44,317 bases of DNA. Source: Tanticharoenia sakaeratensis NBRC 103193 (GTDB lineage Bacteria > Pseudomonadota > Alphaproteobacteria > Acetobacterales > Acetobacteraceae). Below, piece after piece: positions 25,276 to 34,068 of this stretch; position 1 is the stretch's first letter, and every line of letters begins with the position of its first letter. Location: positions 1-44,317 of the forward strand of contig NZ_BALE01000051.1 of assembly GCF_000963885.1 (NCBI RefSeq), given 5' to 3'. The position numbers and the translations under genes are program-made. Under the pieces are notes generated by a model. That model saw only the letters and a program-made list of their open reading frames with translations, ran no database searches and was not told the DNA's origin.

Positions 25276-27168
25276 ATGGGTTTTGGGAATTTCCTTCGCA
25301 GCACCCGTCTTTCACTCGCCCGGGTTCCGGCGTTGCCGGGCCTTGGCCGGGCTCCCTCCGAGCCCGGGCTGGTCACGCGCGACCTCTGGAACGGCGACGC
25401 CGCCCGTGGGGCGCGCATGCTGCGTGGCAGCCTGCCGTTCGATGGGCATCGGTTTCCATTTCCGGAAGACGGGCGCGAAACCTGGGAACGTGCAGCGCTT
25501 CCGCCGGAAGCCCGTGCATACCTGCTCGGCTTCTCGTGGCTCCGCGACCTGCGCACCCTGGGCACGGACGAGGCACGCCTTCGCGCCCGGGCGCTGGTCG
25601 GAAGCTGGCTGGACCATCCGCCGACCGATCCCCTGATTGCCGATGCCTGCGTGACCGGCTCGCGGCTCGCGGCATGGCTCGGCAACTACGATTTCTTCGC
25701 GGCATCGGCCGATGACGGCTTCCGGCAGAGACTGATGGACCGCATCCTCGTCGAGGCCCGGACGATTGCGGCTCTCCTGCCGCTGTCGAACCAGGGCTGG
25801 CGCGGTCTGTCCGCCCTGCGCGGACTGCTTGCAGCAGCGCTCGCCCTGCCGGGCCATCGCGGACTTCTGCTGCGGTTCCAGCGCTATCTCGGGCCGGAGC
25901 TGGAACGCCTTGTCCTGACGGATGGCGGCTTTGCCGAACGCAGCCCCGAGGCGCAGTTTCAGGGCGCGCGCGAACTGGCCGAGATCGCTGCGATGCTGCG
26001 CACCGCGCAGATCTCGCCCCCGATCAGTCTCGGCACGACGTCCGAGAAAGTGTGCGCAGCGCTGCGGGCCATGCGTCATGGCGATGGTGGTCTCGCGCTG
26101 TTCAACGGGGCCTTTGAGCACAAATCCAGCGACATTGAGCAGGTCATGCACTACGGCGCGCGTCAGCGCCTGCTGGCGCCCGGCCTGCCGGACACCGGTT
26201 TCATCCGGATCGCGCTGGGTCGTGCGCTGCTGCTCGTCGATGCAGGCAAACCGCCCCCGCCCGGGTTCGATCGCGGCACGCATGCCGGAACGCTGTCATT
26301 CGAATTCAGTGTCCAGCGCCAGCGGCTTATCGTGAACTGCGGCGCCGCCTTTGACGGCGCATGGGCAAAGGCCCTGCGTGAGACAGCGGCGCATACCGCC
26401 CTCGTCCCGGATGGGCGATCGAGCTCCGATTTCGCACCGAACGGCGGCCTGTCGCGCCGCCCGGTCAACGTGCGCGCCGAACATCAGGCGCAGAACGGGG
26501 CGCACTGGCTCGACCTGTCGCATGACGGCTTTCGCGCGTCGCTCGGGGCGACATGGCAGCGCCGGCTGTATCTTGGCCAGGACGGCGAGGATCTGCGCGG
26601 CGAGGAAGTGTTCGAAGGAGAGCGCGAGACGCCGTTGGCCCTGCGGTTTCATCTCCATCCACAGGTCGAGGCGCATCTGGCTCCGGATGCTGACGAGGTG
26701 CTGCTGCACGCGAGCGGCATGATCTGGCGCTTTCGTCAGGAAGGAGGCGTGCTGTCTCTGGAAGACAGCATCTATCGCGGCAGCGGATTGCCCGAGCCCA
26801 CGCTCCAGATCGTCGTGCGTGCACCGATCCCCACACCTCCGCCGGAAGAGCCCTCATCGCCCGAGCCCGCCGGCGAAACAGAGTCTGCTGCGGACACCGC
26901 CGCGCCAGTTGAACAGGCCGAGGCGACGGCGGGCAGTGCATCGAAGACCGCCGAGTTGCTGCCTGACGGGAAGGTCCCTGATCAGCCGGCTGGAGACGCG
27001 CAGACCGATCCGGTTGCGGCTGACACTGAACCGGCGCCTGTGCCTTCCGCCGAGCCGGTTCCGGCGCAGCCTCGTCCAGTCGCGATGCCGAATGCGGTTC
27101 CGCGTCGCGCACCGACCAAACGCGTCAAGCAGGTCGTGCGGTGGGCATTCGAGCGGGTTCCGGACTGA
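25276..27168 (+). CDS. Heparinase II/III family protein with acidic Pro/Glu-rich C-terminal extension
   Basis: A 630-residue protein of the heparinase II/III superfamily, polysaccharide lyase-like proteins with an alpha/alpha toroid and a beta-sandwich. The toroid part spans about residues 60-290 (WLGNYDFFAAS, GFAERSPEAQFQGARELAEI) and the heparinase II/III domain follows (AGTLSFEFSVQRQRLIVNCG). There is no obvious signal peptide, so it probably acts in the cytoplasm or at the membrane face, and catalytic competence cannot be judged. From about residue 520 to 600 it becomes a Pro/Glu/Ala/Thr-rich linker and ends in a basic tail, KRVKQVVRWAFERVPD. The ATG at 25276 is preferred over the adjacent TTG. 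It overlaps in setting with rpe and the glycosyltransferase nine bases downstream, suggesting surface-polysaccharide work. Confidence 0.8.
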   Translation: MGFGNFLRSTRLSLARVPALPGLGRAPSEPGLVTRDLWNGDAARGARMLRGSLPFDGHRFPFPEDGRETWERAALPPEARAYLLGFSWLRDLRTLGTDEARLRARALVGSWLDHPPTDPLIADACVTGSRLAAWLGNYDFFAASADDGFRQRLMDRILVEARTIAALLPLSNQGWRGLSALRGLLAAALALPGHRGLLLRFQRYLGPELERLVLTDGGFAERSPEAQFQGARELAEIAAMLRTAQISPPISLGTTSEKVCAALRAMRHGDGGLALFNGAFEHKSSDIEQVMHYGARQRLLAPGLPDTGFIRIALGRALLLVDAGKPPPPGFDRGTHAGTLSFEFSVQRQRLIVNCGAAFDGAWAKALRETAAHTALVPDGRSSSDFAPNGGLSRRPVNVRAEHQAQNGAHWLDLSHDGFRASLGATWQRRLYLGQDGEDLRGEEVFEGERETPLALRFHLHPQVEAHLAPDADEVLLHASGMIWRFRQEGGVLSLEDSIYRGSGLPEPTLQIVVRAPIPTPPPEEPSSPEPAGETESAADTAAPVEQAEATAGSASKTAELLPDGKVPDQPAGDAQTDPVAADTEPAPVPSAEPVPAQPRPVAMPNAVPRRAPTKRVKQVVRWAFERVPD

Positions 27169-27177
27169 CGGTTCCGC

Positions 27178-28299
27178 GTGAAGATTCTCGAGGTCACCAA
27201 CGTCGATTTTTCGCTGAGGCAGTTCGTGCTGCCGCTGATGCGTGGTCTGCGCGACGCGGGCCATGAGGTGATCGGCGTCTGTGCCGACGGACAGCATCTG
27301 GAAGCCGTGCGTGCGGAAGGATTTGCGGTCCGTCCGGTGCCGATGGCGCGTAGCCTGTCGCCCTTGGCCCAGTGGCGCGCCCTGCGAAGCCTGATCCGCC
27401 TGATCCGCCGGGAAAAACCGGATATCGTCCACGCACACATGCCGATCAGCGGGCTGCTGGCGCGTCTTGCGGCGAGGGTCTGCGGCGTGCCCACGATCGC
27501 CTATACGGGTCACGGCTTCCTCTTCAACCAGCCGGGCTCGCGGCGCCGCCGCATCGCGGCGCGCGTGCTCGAATGGCTCGCGGGGCGGGTGACGGACCTC
27601 TACATGACCGTCTCGACGGAGGAGGCCGCCGACGCACGGCGGCTGCGGCTTCATCGTCGTCCGATCGGAATCGGCAACGGACGCGATCCGGCACGCTTCG
27701 CGCCCGACCCGGCGGCCCGTGTCCGTGTCCGTGCGGAACTCGGTGCGGCACCTGACGCCATCGTGGTCCTCGCGGTCTCGCGCCTCGTTCGTCACAAGGG
27801 GTATCCCGAACTTCTGCGGGCCATGGAGCTTGTCCCGGATGCCACGCTCTGGATCGCGGGCGCGCGTCTGGCGTCGGATCACGGGCAGGACATGGCCGCT
27901 GTCTTTGCGGACGCCGCCGCGCGGCTGGGTCCACGCCTGAAGCTGCTCGGCTATCGTGAAGACACGGAAGCGCTGCTGGCAGCGGCCGACATCTTCGTCC
28001 TGCCGAGCCATTTCGAGGGCCTGCCGATGTCGATCATCGAGGCGATGCAGACGGGACTTGCTGTCGTTGCGACCGACATCCGGGGGCCGCGCGAGCAGAT
28101 TGTGAACGAGGAGAGCGGACTGCTTGTCCCCCCCGGTCTGAGCGCGCCGCTGGGTCAGGCCATCGCGCGACTGGCTCGTGACCCGGCCTTGCGCGCGCGT
28201 CTGGGGCAGGCCGCGCGGGCACGAGCCTGCGCGCTTTATGACGAGAATGTCGTGGTCAGGCGAACAGTCGCCCTGCTGGAGCGGGCCGCCCGGTCATAG
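27178..28299 (+). CDS. Glycosyltransferase family 4 protein
   Basis: A 373-residue GT-B retaining glycosyltransferase, probably using a nucleotide sugar to build a cell-surface polysaccharide or lipid-linked glycan. The N-terminal domain has the acceptor-side pattern PDIVHAHMPISGLLARLAA and YTGHGFLFNQPGSRR. The C-terminal donor domain has VSRLVRHKGYPELLRAM and the EX7E motif in SHFEGLPMSIIEAMQTG. The segment THGFLF-like (here GHGFLFN) is common among transferases of undecaprenyl-linked sugars. The start is GTG at 27178, nine bases after the heparinase gene, so co-transcription is likely. Its 3' end overlaps the convergent response-regulator gene by six bases. Donor and acceptor are unknown. 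Confidence 0.88.
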   Translation: MKILEVTNVDFSLRQFVLPLMRGLRDAGHEVIGVCADGQHLEAVRAEGFAVRPVPMARSLSPLAQWRALRSLIRLIRREKPDIVHAHMPISGLLARLAARVCGVPTIAYTGHGFLFNQPGSRRRRIAARVLEWLAGRVTDLYMTVSTEEAADARRLRLHRRPIGIGNGRDPARFAPDPAARVRVRAELGAAPDAIVVLAVSRLVRHKGYPELLRAMELVPDATLWIAGARLASDHGQDMAAVFADAAARLGPRLKLLGYREDTEALLAAADIFVLPSHFEGLPMSIIEAMQTGLAVVATDIRGPREQIVNEESGLLVPPGLSAPLGQAIARLARDPALRARLGQAARARACALYDENVVVRRTVALLERAARS

Positions 28300-28911
28300 C
28301 CACCCGTTGGCGCGCGCGATCCGGCCGGCCTCGATCCGGTTCCGGGCGCCGAGTTTCTGGACCGCTTCCGAGAAGTAGTTGCGGACCGTCCCGGGCGAGA
28401 GATGAAGGGCCTCCGAAATTTCCTTGTTGGACCGACCTGCTTCGGCCAGGCGCAGCATGGCGCGCTCGCGATCGTTCAGCGGGTCCGGCAGGGCGTCCCA
28501 TACGGTCTCGGCCAGTTCAGGCGCAATCGCCCGTCCGCCTGCGACGATCTTGCGGATGGCGTCCGCGAGTGTCGCAATCGGCGCGTCTTTCAAGAGGTAA
28601 CCGCGCACGCCCGCATCCAGCGCCCGCCGCAGGTAGCCCGCACGCCCGAACGTCGTCACCACCATGACACGGGTTTTCGATCCATCCGCGCGCAGACGCT
28701 CCGCGACATCGATCCCCGTCAGCCCCGGCATCTCGATATCGGTGACAAGGACATCGGGCGCATGCTCACGCACGAGGGCCAGTGCCTCATCCCCGGTGCG
28801 GGCACGTCCCACGACGTGGATATCGCTCTCGAGCGCCATCAGCGCGACCAGCGCATCCAGCAGCATCGCCTGGTCCTCGGCCAGCACGATGCGGATTCCG
28901 GCTCCGGTCAT
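28294..28911 (-). CDS. NarL/LuxR-type response regulator, DesR-like
   Basis: A 205-residue two-component regulator. The receiver domain has the acidic pocket LAEDQAMLLDAL, the phospho-acceptor Asp in DVLVTDIEMPG, the switch Thr in MVVTTFGRAGY and the Lys in YLLKDAP. The C-terminal LuxR-type helix-turn-helix runs from LNDRERAML through AGRSNKEISEALHLSPGTVRNYFSEA to a terminal Trp. The DesR group has this short acidic C-terminal style. Its start overlaps the kinase stop as ATGA. It is the last of four overlapping genes. A palindrome, CATGAC-N4-GTCATG, 86 bases upstream of the first gene, has the form NarL-type dimers bind, so autoregulation is likely. Confidence 0.92.
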   Translation of the reverse strand: MTGAGIRIVLAEDQAMLLDALVALMALESDIHVVGRARTGDEALALVREHAPDVLVTDIEMPGLTGIDVAERLRADGSKTRVMVVTTFGRAGYLRRALDAGVRGYLLKDAPIATLADAIRKIVAGGRAIAPELAETVWDALPDPLNDRERAMLRLAEAGRSNKEISEALHLSPGTVRNYFSEAVQKLGARNRIEAGRIARANGWL

Positions 28912-29984
28912 GACGGCGCAAGCCGCGCCGTGATGCGCAGGCCGGGCCGGAGGGCGTGCACTTCCAGCGAGCCGCCGGCTGCGGCAAGCCTTGCACGCAT
29001 CCCGAGCAGGCCATTGCCCTCACGCGGGGCGGCGCGTGTCGTGCCGTTGTCCTGGACGATCATTTCCGCGATCTCGCCGTTCTCATGGGTCAGGATGATG
29101 GTGCAGGCGGTGGCCTGCGCATGGCGGATCACGTTCGTCACGGCTTCGCGCAGCGCCATGGCCAGAACGCCGTCGCGGGCCGGGGCGATCGGCGCGGTCT
29201 CACCGACGACATGCAGCGCGACACCCGCACTGGTGAGGGCTGCGCGTGCCCGGTCCAGCTCGTAGGCAAGCGACGCTCCCTTCATGCCGGTGACGGCGGC
29301 CCGCACTTCGCGCAGGGCCGTACGGGCCGCGGTGCCGATCTCCTCGATCTCGGCGGCGGTGCGCGCGGGATCGCGCGCCATCATGCGCCCCGCGAGATCC
29401 GCCTTGATGGCGATCATGGTCAGCGAATGGCCCAGCAGGTCATGCAGGTCCCGTGCGATCCGCTCACGCTCCGCCGTGGCGGCGAGACCGCGCACTTCGG
29501 TCTGGGCGGCAAGGAGCTGCTTGTTGCGCTCCAGAAGACTGATACGCGAGAACATGGCCATGGCGATCAGCACGCCCAGCAGCACCCCGAAGCCAGCATC
29601 GATCGGCGGGCGGTGGGTCAGGGCCGTGAAGGCCGGAATGGATGCCAGCAGCAGGGCAATGACCACGAGGGCCTTGCGTCTTGGCACGATACGGGCGGCA
29701 GCGCTGACGGCATAGGTGGCGAAGACCGTCCATGCGCCGTGATAGGGCGCCAGCACATATCCGATCGCGGCAAAGACCACGGCCGGATAGAGGGGCATCG
29801 GCTTGTCTTCCGGAACGCGCAGATAGATCGGCAGGAAGACCGCCACACCCGCCGCACTCATCCAGATGTCATGCGGGCTCGGGTGATCCTCGAGCCAGGG
29901 CAGGGGATAGATGAGAAGATAGGTCAGCCAGATCAGGCGCGGCAGGCCGTATCGGCGCGTCCGTCCGGTATCGGCAGCCGTCAT
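28908..29984 (-). CDS. DesK-type membrane sensor histidine kinase
   Basis: A 358-residue kinase with about five membrane segments in the first 160 residues and no large periplasmic domain, as in DesK-type thermosensor or membrane-state sensors. The dimerisation domain HisKA_3 has ERERIARDLHDLLGHSLTMI with the phosphorylated His. The ATPase domain shows the N-box LREAVTNVIRHAQA and the G-box GNGLLGMRARL; the DNG of the middle box is in IVQDNGTTRAAP. The start ATG at 29984 overlaps the stop of the preceding membrane-protein gene, and its stop overlaps the regulator start. The stimulus is unknown; the two coupled membrane proteins are the best candidates for input or target. Confidence 0.9.
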   Translation of the reverse strand: MTAADTGRTRRYGLPRLIWLTYLLIYPLPWLEDHPSPHDIWMSAAGVAVFLPIYLRVPEDKPMPLYPAVVFAAIGYVLAPYHGAWTVFATYAVSAAARIVPRRKALVVIALLLASIPAFTALTHRPPIDAGFGVLLGVLIAMAMFSRISLLERNKQLLAAQTEVRGLAATAERERIARDLHDLLGHSLTMIAIKADLAGRMMARDPARTAAEIEEIGTAARTALREVRAAVTGMKGASLAYELDRARAALTSAGVALHVVGETAPIAPARDGVLAMALREAVTNVIRHAQATACTIILTHENGEIAEMIVQDNGTTRAAPREGNGLLGMRARLAAAGGSLEVHALRPGLRITARLAPS

Positions 29985-30517
29985 GCCAGGGCCCTGACGA
30001 GGGCCGGCCACGCGATCTCCATCGAACCCATCCAAAGTGCTGCCCCCGCGACCAGTGCCGCGACCGCCTCGCGCATGTCGCCGGTCCATCCTATCAGCGC
30101 CACGGTCCCTCCGGCCACCATGACCAGCGCCGTTCGATACAGTCCCGGCCGATGGAAAACACGTGCCAGCGGAATGAAATGAAGGCCCACCGCGATGGCG
30201 ACCAGTGGCGGTATGACATCGGCACGGCCCAGCGCATTGCCGAGGCCGACCGCGCCGACGGCGCCGATCGTCTCGAAGGCGACGGCTGCTCCGAATATCC
30301 GACTGTCCCGGGGTGTCCGGGGCGGGCGAGCCGTCCTGAGGCGCGTTGCCCGCAAGCCGAACCCGAACAGGACGAGGGAGACGATCAGGATGGCCGCAAT
30401 CGGCAGACTCTGTGCACGACCGAGCGCCGCCAGCCCTCCCACGAGCCATATCGCGCCCATGAAGGCCGGGACCGCCACGCCAAAAACGGCACCTTTCTGC
30501 GCCTCGGGCGCACTCAC
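29981..30517 (-). CDS. Small multi-pass membrane protein, second of a tandem pair
   Basis: A 178-residue, strongly hydrophobic protein with probably five or six membrane segments. GTG at 30517 overlaps the upstream stop (GTGA), and its own stop overlaps the kinase ATG (ATGA), so translation is tightly coupled. I cannot assign a named family. It resembles its upstream neighbour in length and in spaced residues: LGRADVIPPLVAIAVGLHFI here against HRPDLLLPLIGLMIGVSYLA there, then LARVFHRP against LARALREP, then a conserved Thr-x-x-Ala-Leu. This points to an old tandem duplication. Position suggests an accessory sensor or a target of the two-component system. Confidence 0.72.
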   Translation of the reverse strand: MSAPEAQKGAVFGVAVPAFMGAIWLVGGLAALGRAQSLPIAAILIVSLVLFGFGLRATRLRTARPPRTPRDSRIFGAAVAFETIGAVGAVGLGNALGRADVIPPLVAIAVGLHFIPLARVFHRPGLYRTALVMVAGGTVALIGWTGDMREAVAALVAGAALWMGSMEIAWPALVRALA

Positions 30518-31050
30518 GCCGGCAACACCGTGCGGGCAGCGCCCATCTGTTCCGTCCGCCACAGGCGAACCACGCATCCGCCCCAGACCACGATCGCCGT
30601 GCCGAACCCTGCGACCGCCACATGATACGGCAGCGCCAGCGCGCCCAGGGTGATTCCGATCACGAGCGCACCGACCCACAGATGCACAGGCTCCCGCAAT
30701 GCGCGGGCGAGGGCGAGATAGGACACGCCGATCATGAGGCCGATCAGCGGCAGCAGCAGGTCGGGCCGATGCAGATCGCGCACCAGCGTCACGACGATGA
30801 CGATGGCAACGATACGGCCTATGCGCGTCATGCGGGACAGGCTGGCATCATGCACCGTCTCGGGCCGTTTCAGCACGAGGTCACGCCTCAGGAACCAGGC
30901 CATCAACGCGATGTCGATCGCGGCGATCACACCGATGGCGGGAATTTCCGGAGCATGTGCTGCAACCACCCCGCGCCATGCCCAGATGCCGGCATAGAGC
31001 AGGCCGAATCCATCCCGGAACAATCCCCGCCACTGCACGCCGTCTGTCAT
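30514..31050 (-). CDS. Small multi-pass membrane protein, first of a tandem pair
   Basis: A 178-residue hydrophobic protein starting ATG at 31050 (TDGVQWRGLFRDGFG), with about five or six membrane segments; charged residues cluster in short cytoplasmic loops such as LRRDLVLKRPETVHDAS. It is the first gene of the four-gene operon and is preceded by a 280-base gap that contains a candidate operator. It shares length and spaced motifs with the next gene, which I read as a paralogue. I recognise no catalytic or transport motif. Confidence 0.72.
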   Translation of the reverse strand: MTDGVQWRGLFRDGFGLLYAGIWAWRGVVAAHAPEIPAIGVIAAIDIALMAWFLRRDLVLKRPETVHDASLSRMTRIGRIVAIVIVVTLVRDLHRPDLLLPLIGLMIGVSYLALARALREPVHLWVGALVIGITLGALALPYHVAVAGFGTAIVVWGGCVVRLWRTEQMGAARTVLPA

Positions 31051-31135
31051 GATCGTCCGCCCCTGCTTCCTGCTCGTGTAGATGATCCGAACACCGGGCG
31101 CGAGAAAGCGGACCTGTCGGCGATCAGATGGAGCG

Positions 31136-31151
31136 CATGACGGATGTCATG
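31136..31151. promoter_or_regulatory. Inverted repeat upstream of the two-component operon
   Basis: CATGAC (31136-31141) and GTCATG (31146-31151) are exact reverse complements around GGAT, 86 bases upstream of the first membrane-protein ATG. Spaced palindromes of the ATGAC-N4-GTCAT type are bound by several NarL-family regulators, so the DesR-like protein is the natural candidate. The rest of the 31051-31330 gap shows no gene. Confidence 0.5.
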
Positions 31152-31267
31152 TTGCGGGGATTTCCATTCGACGCGGCGTCAGTCATCCGCGCCTGGCAGC
31201 AGCGGTCAGGTATGGATGCTTTCCGCCGAGCCGGGACATGGCGTTGCATCGCCATGCGAAACTAGCC

Positions 31268-31284
31268 GCCGCCGGTGACGAACC
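31268..31284 (-). terminator. Hairpin downstream of tyrS
   Basis: GCCGGT (31268-31273) and ACCGGC (31279-31284) pair around a 5-base loop, 47 bases past the tyrS stop in the direction of transcription. On that strand GGCTAGTTTCGC follows, a weak T-run. Weak terminator candidate. Confidence 0.35.
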
Positions 31285-31330
31285 GGCAGGACAAGGCAAC
31301 GCCCAGGCCGTCGACGCGTGAAATTTCGTC

Positions 31331-32593
31331 TTATGCGCCGGGACGCAGCAGCACATGGTGCTTCTTGCCGGACGACAGCTTGAGCGCGCCGTCCACCAGA
31401 TCGGCTTCCGTCACGACGCGGTTCTCGTCCGAGACGACGACGTCGTTCAGCCGCGCGCCGCCACCACGTACCAGGCGGCGGGCTTCCCCATTGCTCCCGG
31501 CAAGGCCTGCTGCCACCAGAAGGCGGAACATCGGCGCGCCCTCGGCCAGTTCTGTGGCCGGAAAATCCCGGCTCGGCAGGGCGGCCGCGATCGTCGCGCC
31601 CTGTTCGAACGTACGGCGTGCCGTCTCGGCAGCTTCCTCGGCCGCCTCGCGCCCGTGGCACAGCGCTGTTGCCTCGGTTGCGAGCACTTTCTTGGCCTCG
31701 TTGATGGAGGCGCCTTCAAGGGCCGCGAGACGATCGCATTCCTCGACCGGAAGATCGGTGAACAGCTTGAGGAAGCGCCCGACATCCGCGTCTTCGGTGT
31801 TGCGCCAGAACTGCCAGTATTCGAATACCGGCAGCTTGCCGGCCGACAGCCAGACCGCGCCCTTGGCGCTCTTGCCCATCTTCGCACCCGACGAGGTGGT
31901 CAGCAGCGGCGCGGTCAGACCGAAGACCTGCGTCTGGTCCGTGCGCCGGACGAGATCGATGCCCGAGACGATGTTGCCCCACTGGTCGGAGCCGCCCATC
32001 TGCAGGCGGGCGCCATAGCGGCGGTTCAGTTCCCGGAAATCGAAAGACTGCAGGATGCAGTAATTGAATTCGAGGAACGTCAGGCCCTGCTCGCGATCCA
32101 GACGCTGACGCACGCTGTCGAAGGACAGCATGCGGCTGACCGAGAAATGCACGCCGACCTCGCGCAGGAGGTCGATATAGGAGAGCTTGTCGAGCCAGTC
32201 GCCATTGTTCGCCAGAACCGCATCCGAGGGACCATCGCCGAAGGTGATGAACTGACGCAGGCTGGCCTCGATCCCGCGGAGATTGTGCGCGATCATCTCG
32301 TCCGTCATCAGGCTGCGGGCATCATCGCGGAAGGACGGGTCGCCGATCTTCGCCGTCCCGCCGCCCATCAGCGCGATCGGGCGATGGCCGTGCTTCTGCA
32401 TCAGGCGCAGCAGCATGATCTGCAGGGCGGATCCGACATGCAGCGAGTCCGCCGTCGGATCGAACCCGATATACCCCGTCACCGGCCCCGCCTGCATCGC
32501 GGCATCCAGGGCCGCGAGGTCGGTGCACTGGAAGACGAAACCGCGCGCGGTCGCTTCGATCAGGAATGGGCTCTGGAGCGGGCTCTCGGTCAT
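31331..32593 (-). CDS. tyrS: Tyrosyl-tRNA synthetase
   Basis: Class I aminoacyl-tRNA synthetase that charges tRNA-Tyr. The 420-residue length is normal. The catalytic core shows the HIGH-equivalent in [16 protein letters not shown], the tyrosine-binding region around [30 protein letters not shown] and the KMSKS-equivalent KMGKS. A C-terminal S4 RNA-binding domain follows ([23 protein letters not shown]-like, shortened here). The ATG at 32593 gives the expected start. It stands alone on the minus strand; the 119-base gap to the neighbouring permease gene shows nothing recognisable. Confidence 0.97.
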   Translation of the reverse strand: MTESPLQSPFLIEATARGFVFQCTDLAALDAAMQAGPVTGYIGFDPTADSLHVGSALQIMLLRLMQKHGHRPIALMGGGTAKIGDPSFRDDARSLMTDEMIAHNLRGIEASLRQFITFGDGPSDAVLANNGDWLDKLSYIDLLREVGVHFSVSRMLSFDSVRQRLDREQGLTFLEFNYCILQSFDFRELNRRYGARLQMGGSDQWGNIVSGIDLVRRTDQTQVFGLTAPLLTTSSGAKMGKSAKGAVWLSAGKLPVFEYWQFWRNTEDADVGRFLKLFTDLPVEECDRLAALEGASINEAKKVLATEATALCHGREAAEEAAETARRTFEQGATIAAALPSRDFPATELAEGAPMFRLLVAAGLAGSNGEARRLVRGGGARLNDVVVSDENRVVTEADLVDGALKLSSGKKHHVLLRPGA

Positions 32594-32712
32594 CGGATAG
32601 TCGGGGCTCTTGCTGCGGATTGGCGGTGAGGATCAGGGGCCTGGGCCTCGCGTCCTATCACGGCGCATCGCCAAAGCCCAAGCCATGCGCATCATCGCGA
32701 AACATGTGGTCC

Positions 32713-34068
32713 TCAGCCCGTCTCCAGCGGCCAGTCCGTTCGCGCCAGACGCCGTGGCGTGGCGGTCAGCAGGAGGACGCCGACAAGCAGGAGCGCAACA
32801 CTGCCCAAAAGTGCCGGCAGGCGCGGCTCCGCGCCGAGGCAGACGCCTTCGCAGGCAGCGGCCGCCAGAATCATGCCCAGGATCGCCCCTGCGAACACCA
32901 GCCCCTGAGATCCGAAGCGCCCTGTCAGGACGATTGCGCAGGGCAGGCAGCTCGCCCCGAACAGCGCACTCGCCACCGCCAGGCCGACCGAGCTGGCCAT
33001 GGCGATGGATATGCTTCCCATGGCAGCCAGAATACCGGTCATGATGACGGCATTGACGATGCTCATGATCACGGCACGGCGAATGAAGGCCGCCGTCAGG
33101 GCCCGGGCGAAGTTCAGGCGCGAGCCGTGAAAGCCGGTTGCAAACAGGATCGGCCAGTCGTCCCGGTGACGCAGCCAGTCGCCGGATGTCATGATCGACA
33201 GCGCGGCCGCCAGGGGAACCTGCACGCGCACGACCGGTGCGACGGCATGCCATGTGCTGCCATGCCCATGTGCACTGACGAGCGCGCTTGGTATGGCGAA
33301 AAGGAGGAAGGCCAGGAAGCGGCCAGCCGGGGCTGCGATCTCGCCGGCCAGTCCTGCGGATGACGACAGCGTCGCCGGCAGACAGTTGGTGCTCTGGCCC
33401 CGGTCGCGGCCGGCTCTGCGGGCCGGGGCGCTGCCCGATCGTTCGAGCATCGTCTCCATGCGCGCCATGGCGTCGGTTGTCCGGACACGATCGAACGTGA
33501 GTGCGTTTGCGATGCCTGCCGCCGCGCAGACCGCGACCGGCCAGCCAATCCACGCGGGCAGTGTCAGCATGGCCGTCTGGATGCTCGGGACGAAAGACAG
33601 CACCATGATCGGCAGCATGATGAGCATGCGCAGGGCCATCTGCACATGCGTGCCGTTGCGTTGCGTGGGGACGAAACTGCCGAACGCGAGTGCGGTCGCG
33701 ACATAGGCCGCGGCTCCGCCGGACGTGGCGCCGCTGCGAAACAGAAGGGTTGCGAGCACGGCGCCGACCAGTGCCGCAAACGCCAGGGCGGCTCGATATT
33801 CGCTGCGTTGCAGACCGGGGACGGTAGGTGCGATCGGATTGTCCACCTGTCGCCAGTAATGGGCTGCGATGGCGCTCATGGCGAACGAAATGCCCATGGC
33901 GCTTGTGTTGGCACCGTGATGCTCGCGCGAGATCCCGTCGGATGCGATCTGTACCAAGCTGCTCACGAGCAGGAAGAGTGCCGTCAGCGCAAAGGGATTG
34001 CCCCGGATGAAGATGGGCGACGCATACTGCCGCAACGCCCGCCAGTCCGTCGTGGACCAGAGCGCCAT
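32713..34068 (-). CDS. Integral membrane protein, permease partner of an ABC ATPase
   Basis: A 451-residue membrane protein with roughly ten to twelve hydrophobic segments. It begins in a cytoplasmic stretch (STTDWRALRQYASPIFIRGN) and has a long soluble loop at about residues 195-240. Its start overlaps the stop of the ABC ATPase gene (ATGA), and it is the only membrane partner in this operon, so it is most likely the permease of an ABC-2-like exporter. I could not match it to a named permease family by eye; a Cys-containing pair (ACEGVCLG) lies in a late segment. The substrate is unknown. Confidence 0.68.
   Translation of the reverse strand: MALWSTTDWRALRQYASPIFIRGNPFALTALFLLVSSLVQIASDGISREHHGANTSAMGISFAMSAIAAHYWRQVDNPIAPTVPGLQRSEYRAALAFAALVGAVLATLLFRSGATSGGAAAYVATALAFGSFVPTQRNGTHVQMALRMLIMLPIMVLSFVPSIQTAMLTLPAWIGWPVAVCAAAGIANALTFDRVRTTDAMARMETMLERSGSAPARRAGRDRGQSTNCLPATLSSSAGLAGEIAAPAGRFLAFLLFAIPSALVSAHGHGSTWHAVAPVVRVQVPLAAALSIMTSGDWLRHRDDWPILFATGFHGSRLNFARALTAAFIRRAVIMSIVNAVIMTGILAAMGSISIAMASSVGLAVASALFGASCLPCAIVLTGRFGSQGLVFAGAILGMILAAAACEGVCLGAEPRLPALLGSVALLLVGVLLLTATPRRLARTDWPLETG

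Noticed and set aside
31355-32629. 424-codon plus-strand frame opposite tyrS
   Set aside because: Shadow of tyrS, which carries all expected synthetase motifs.
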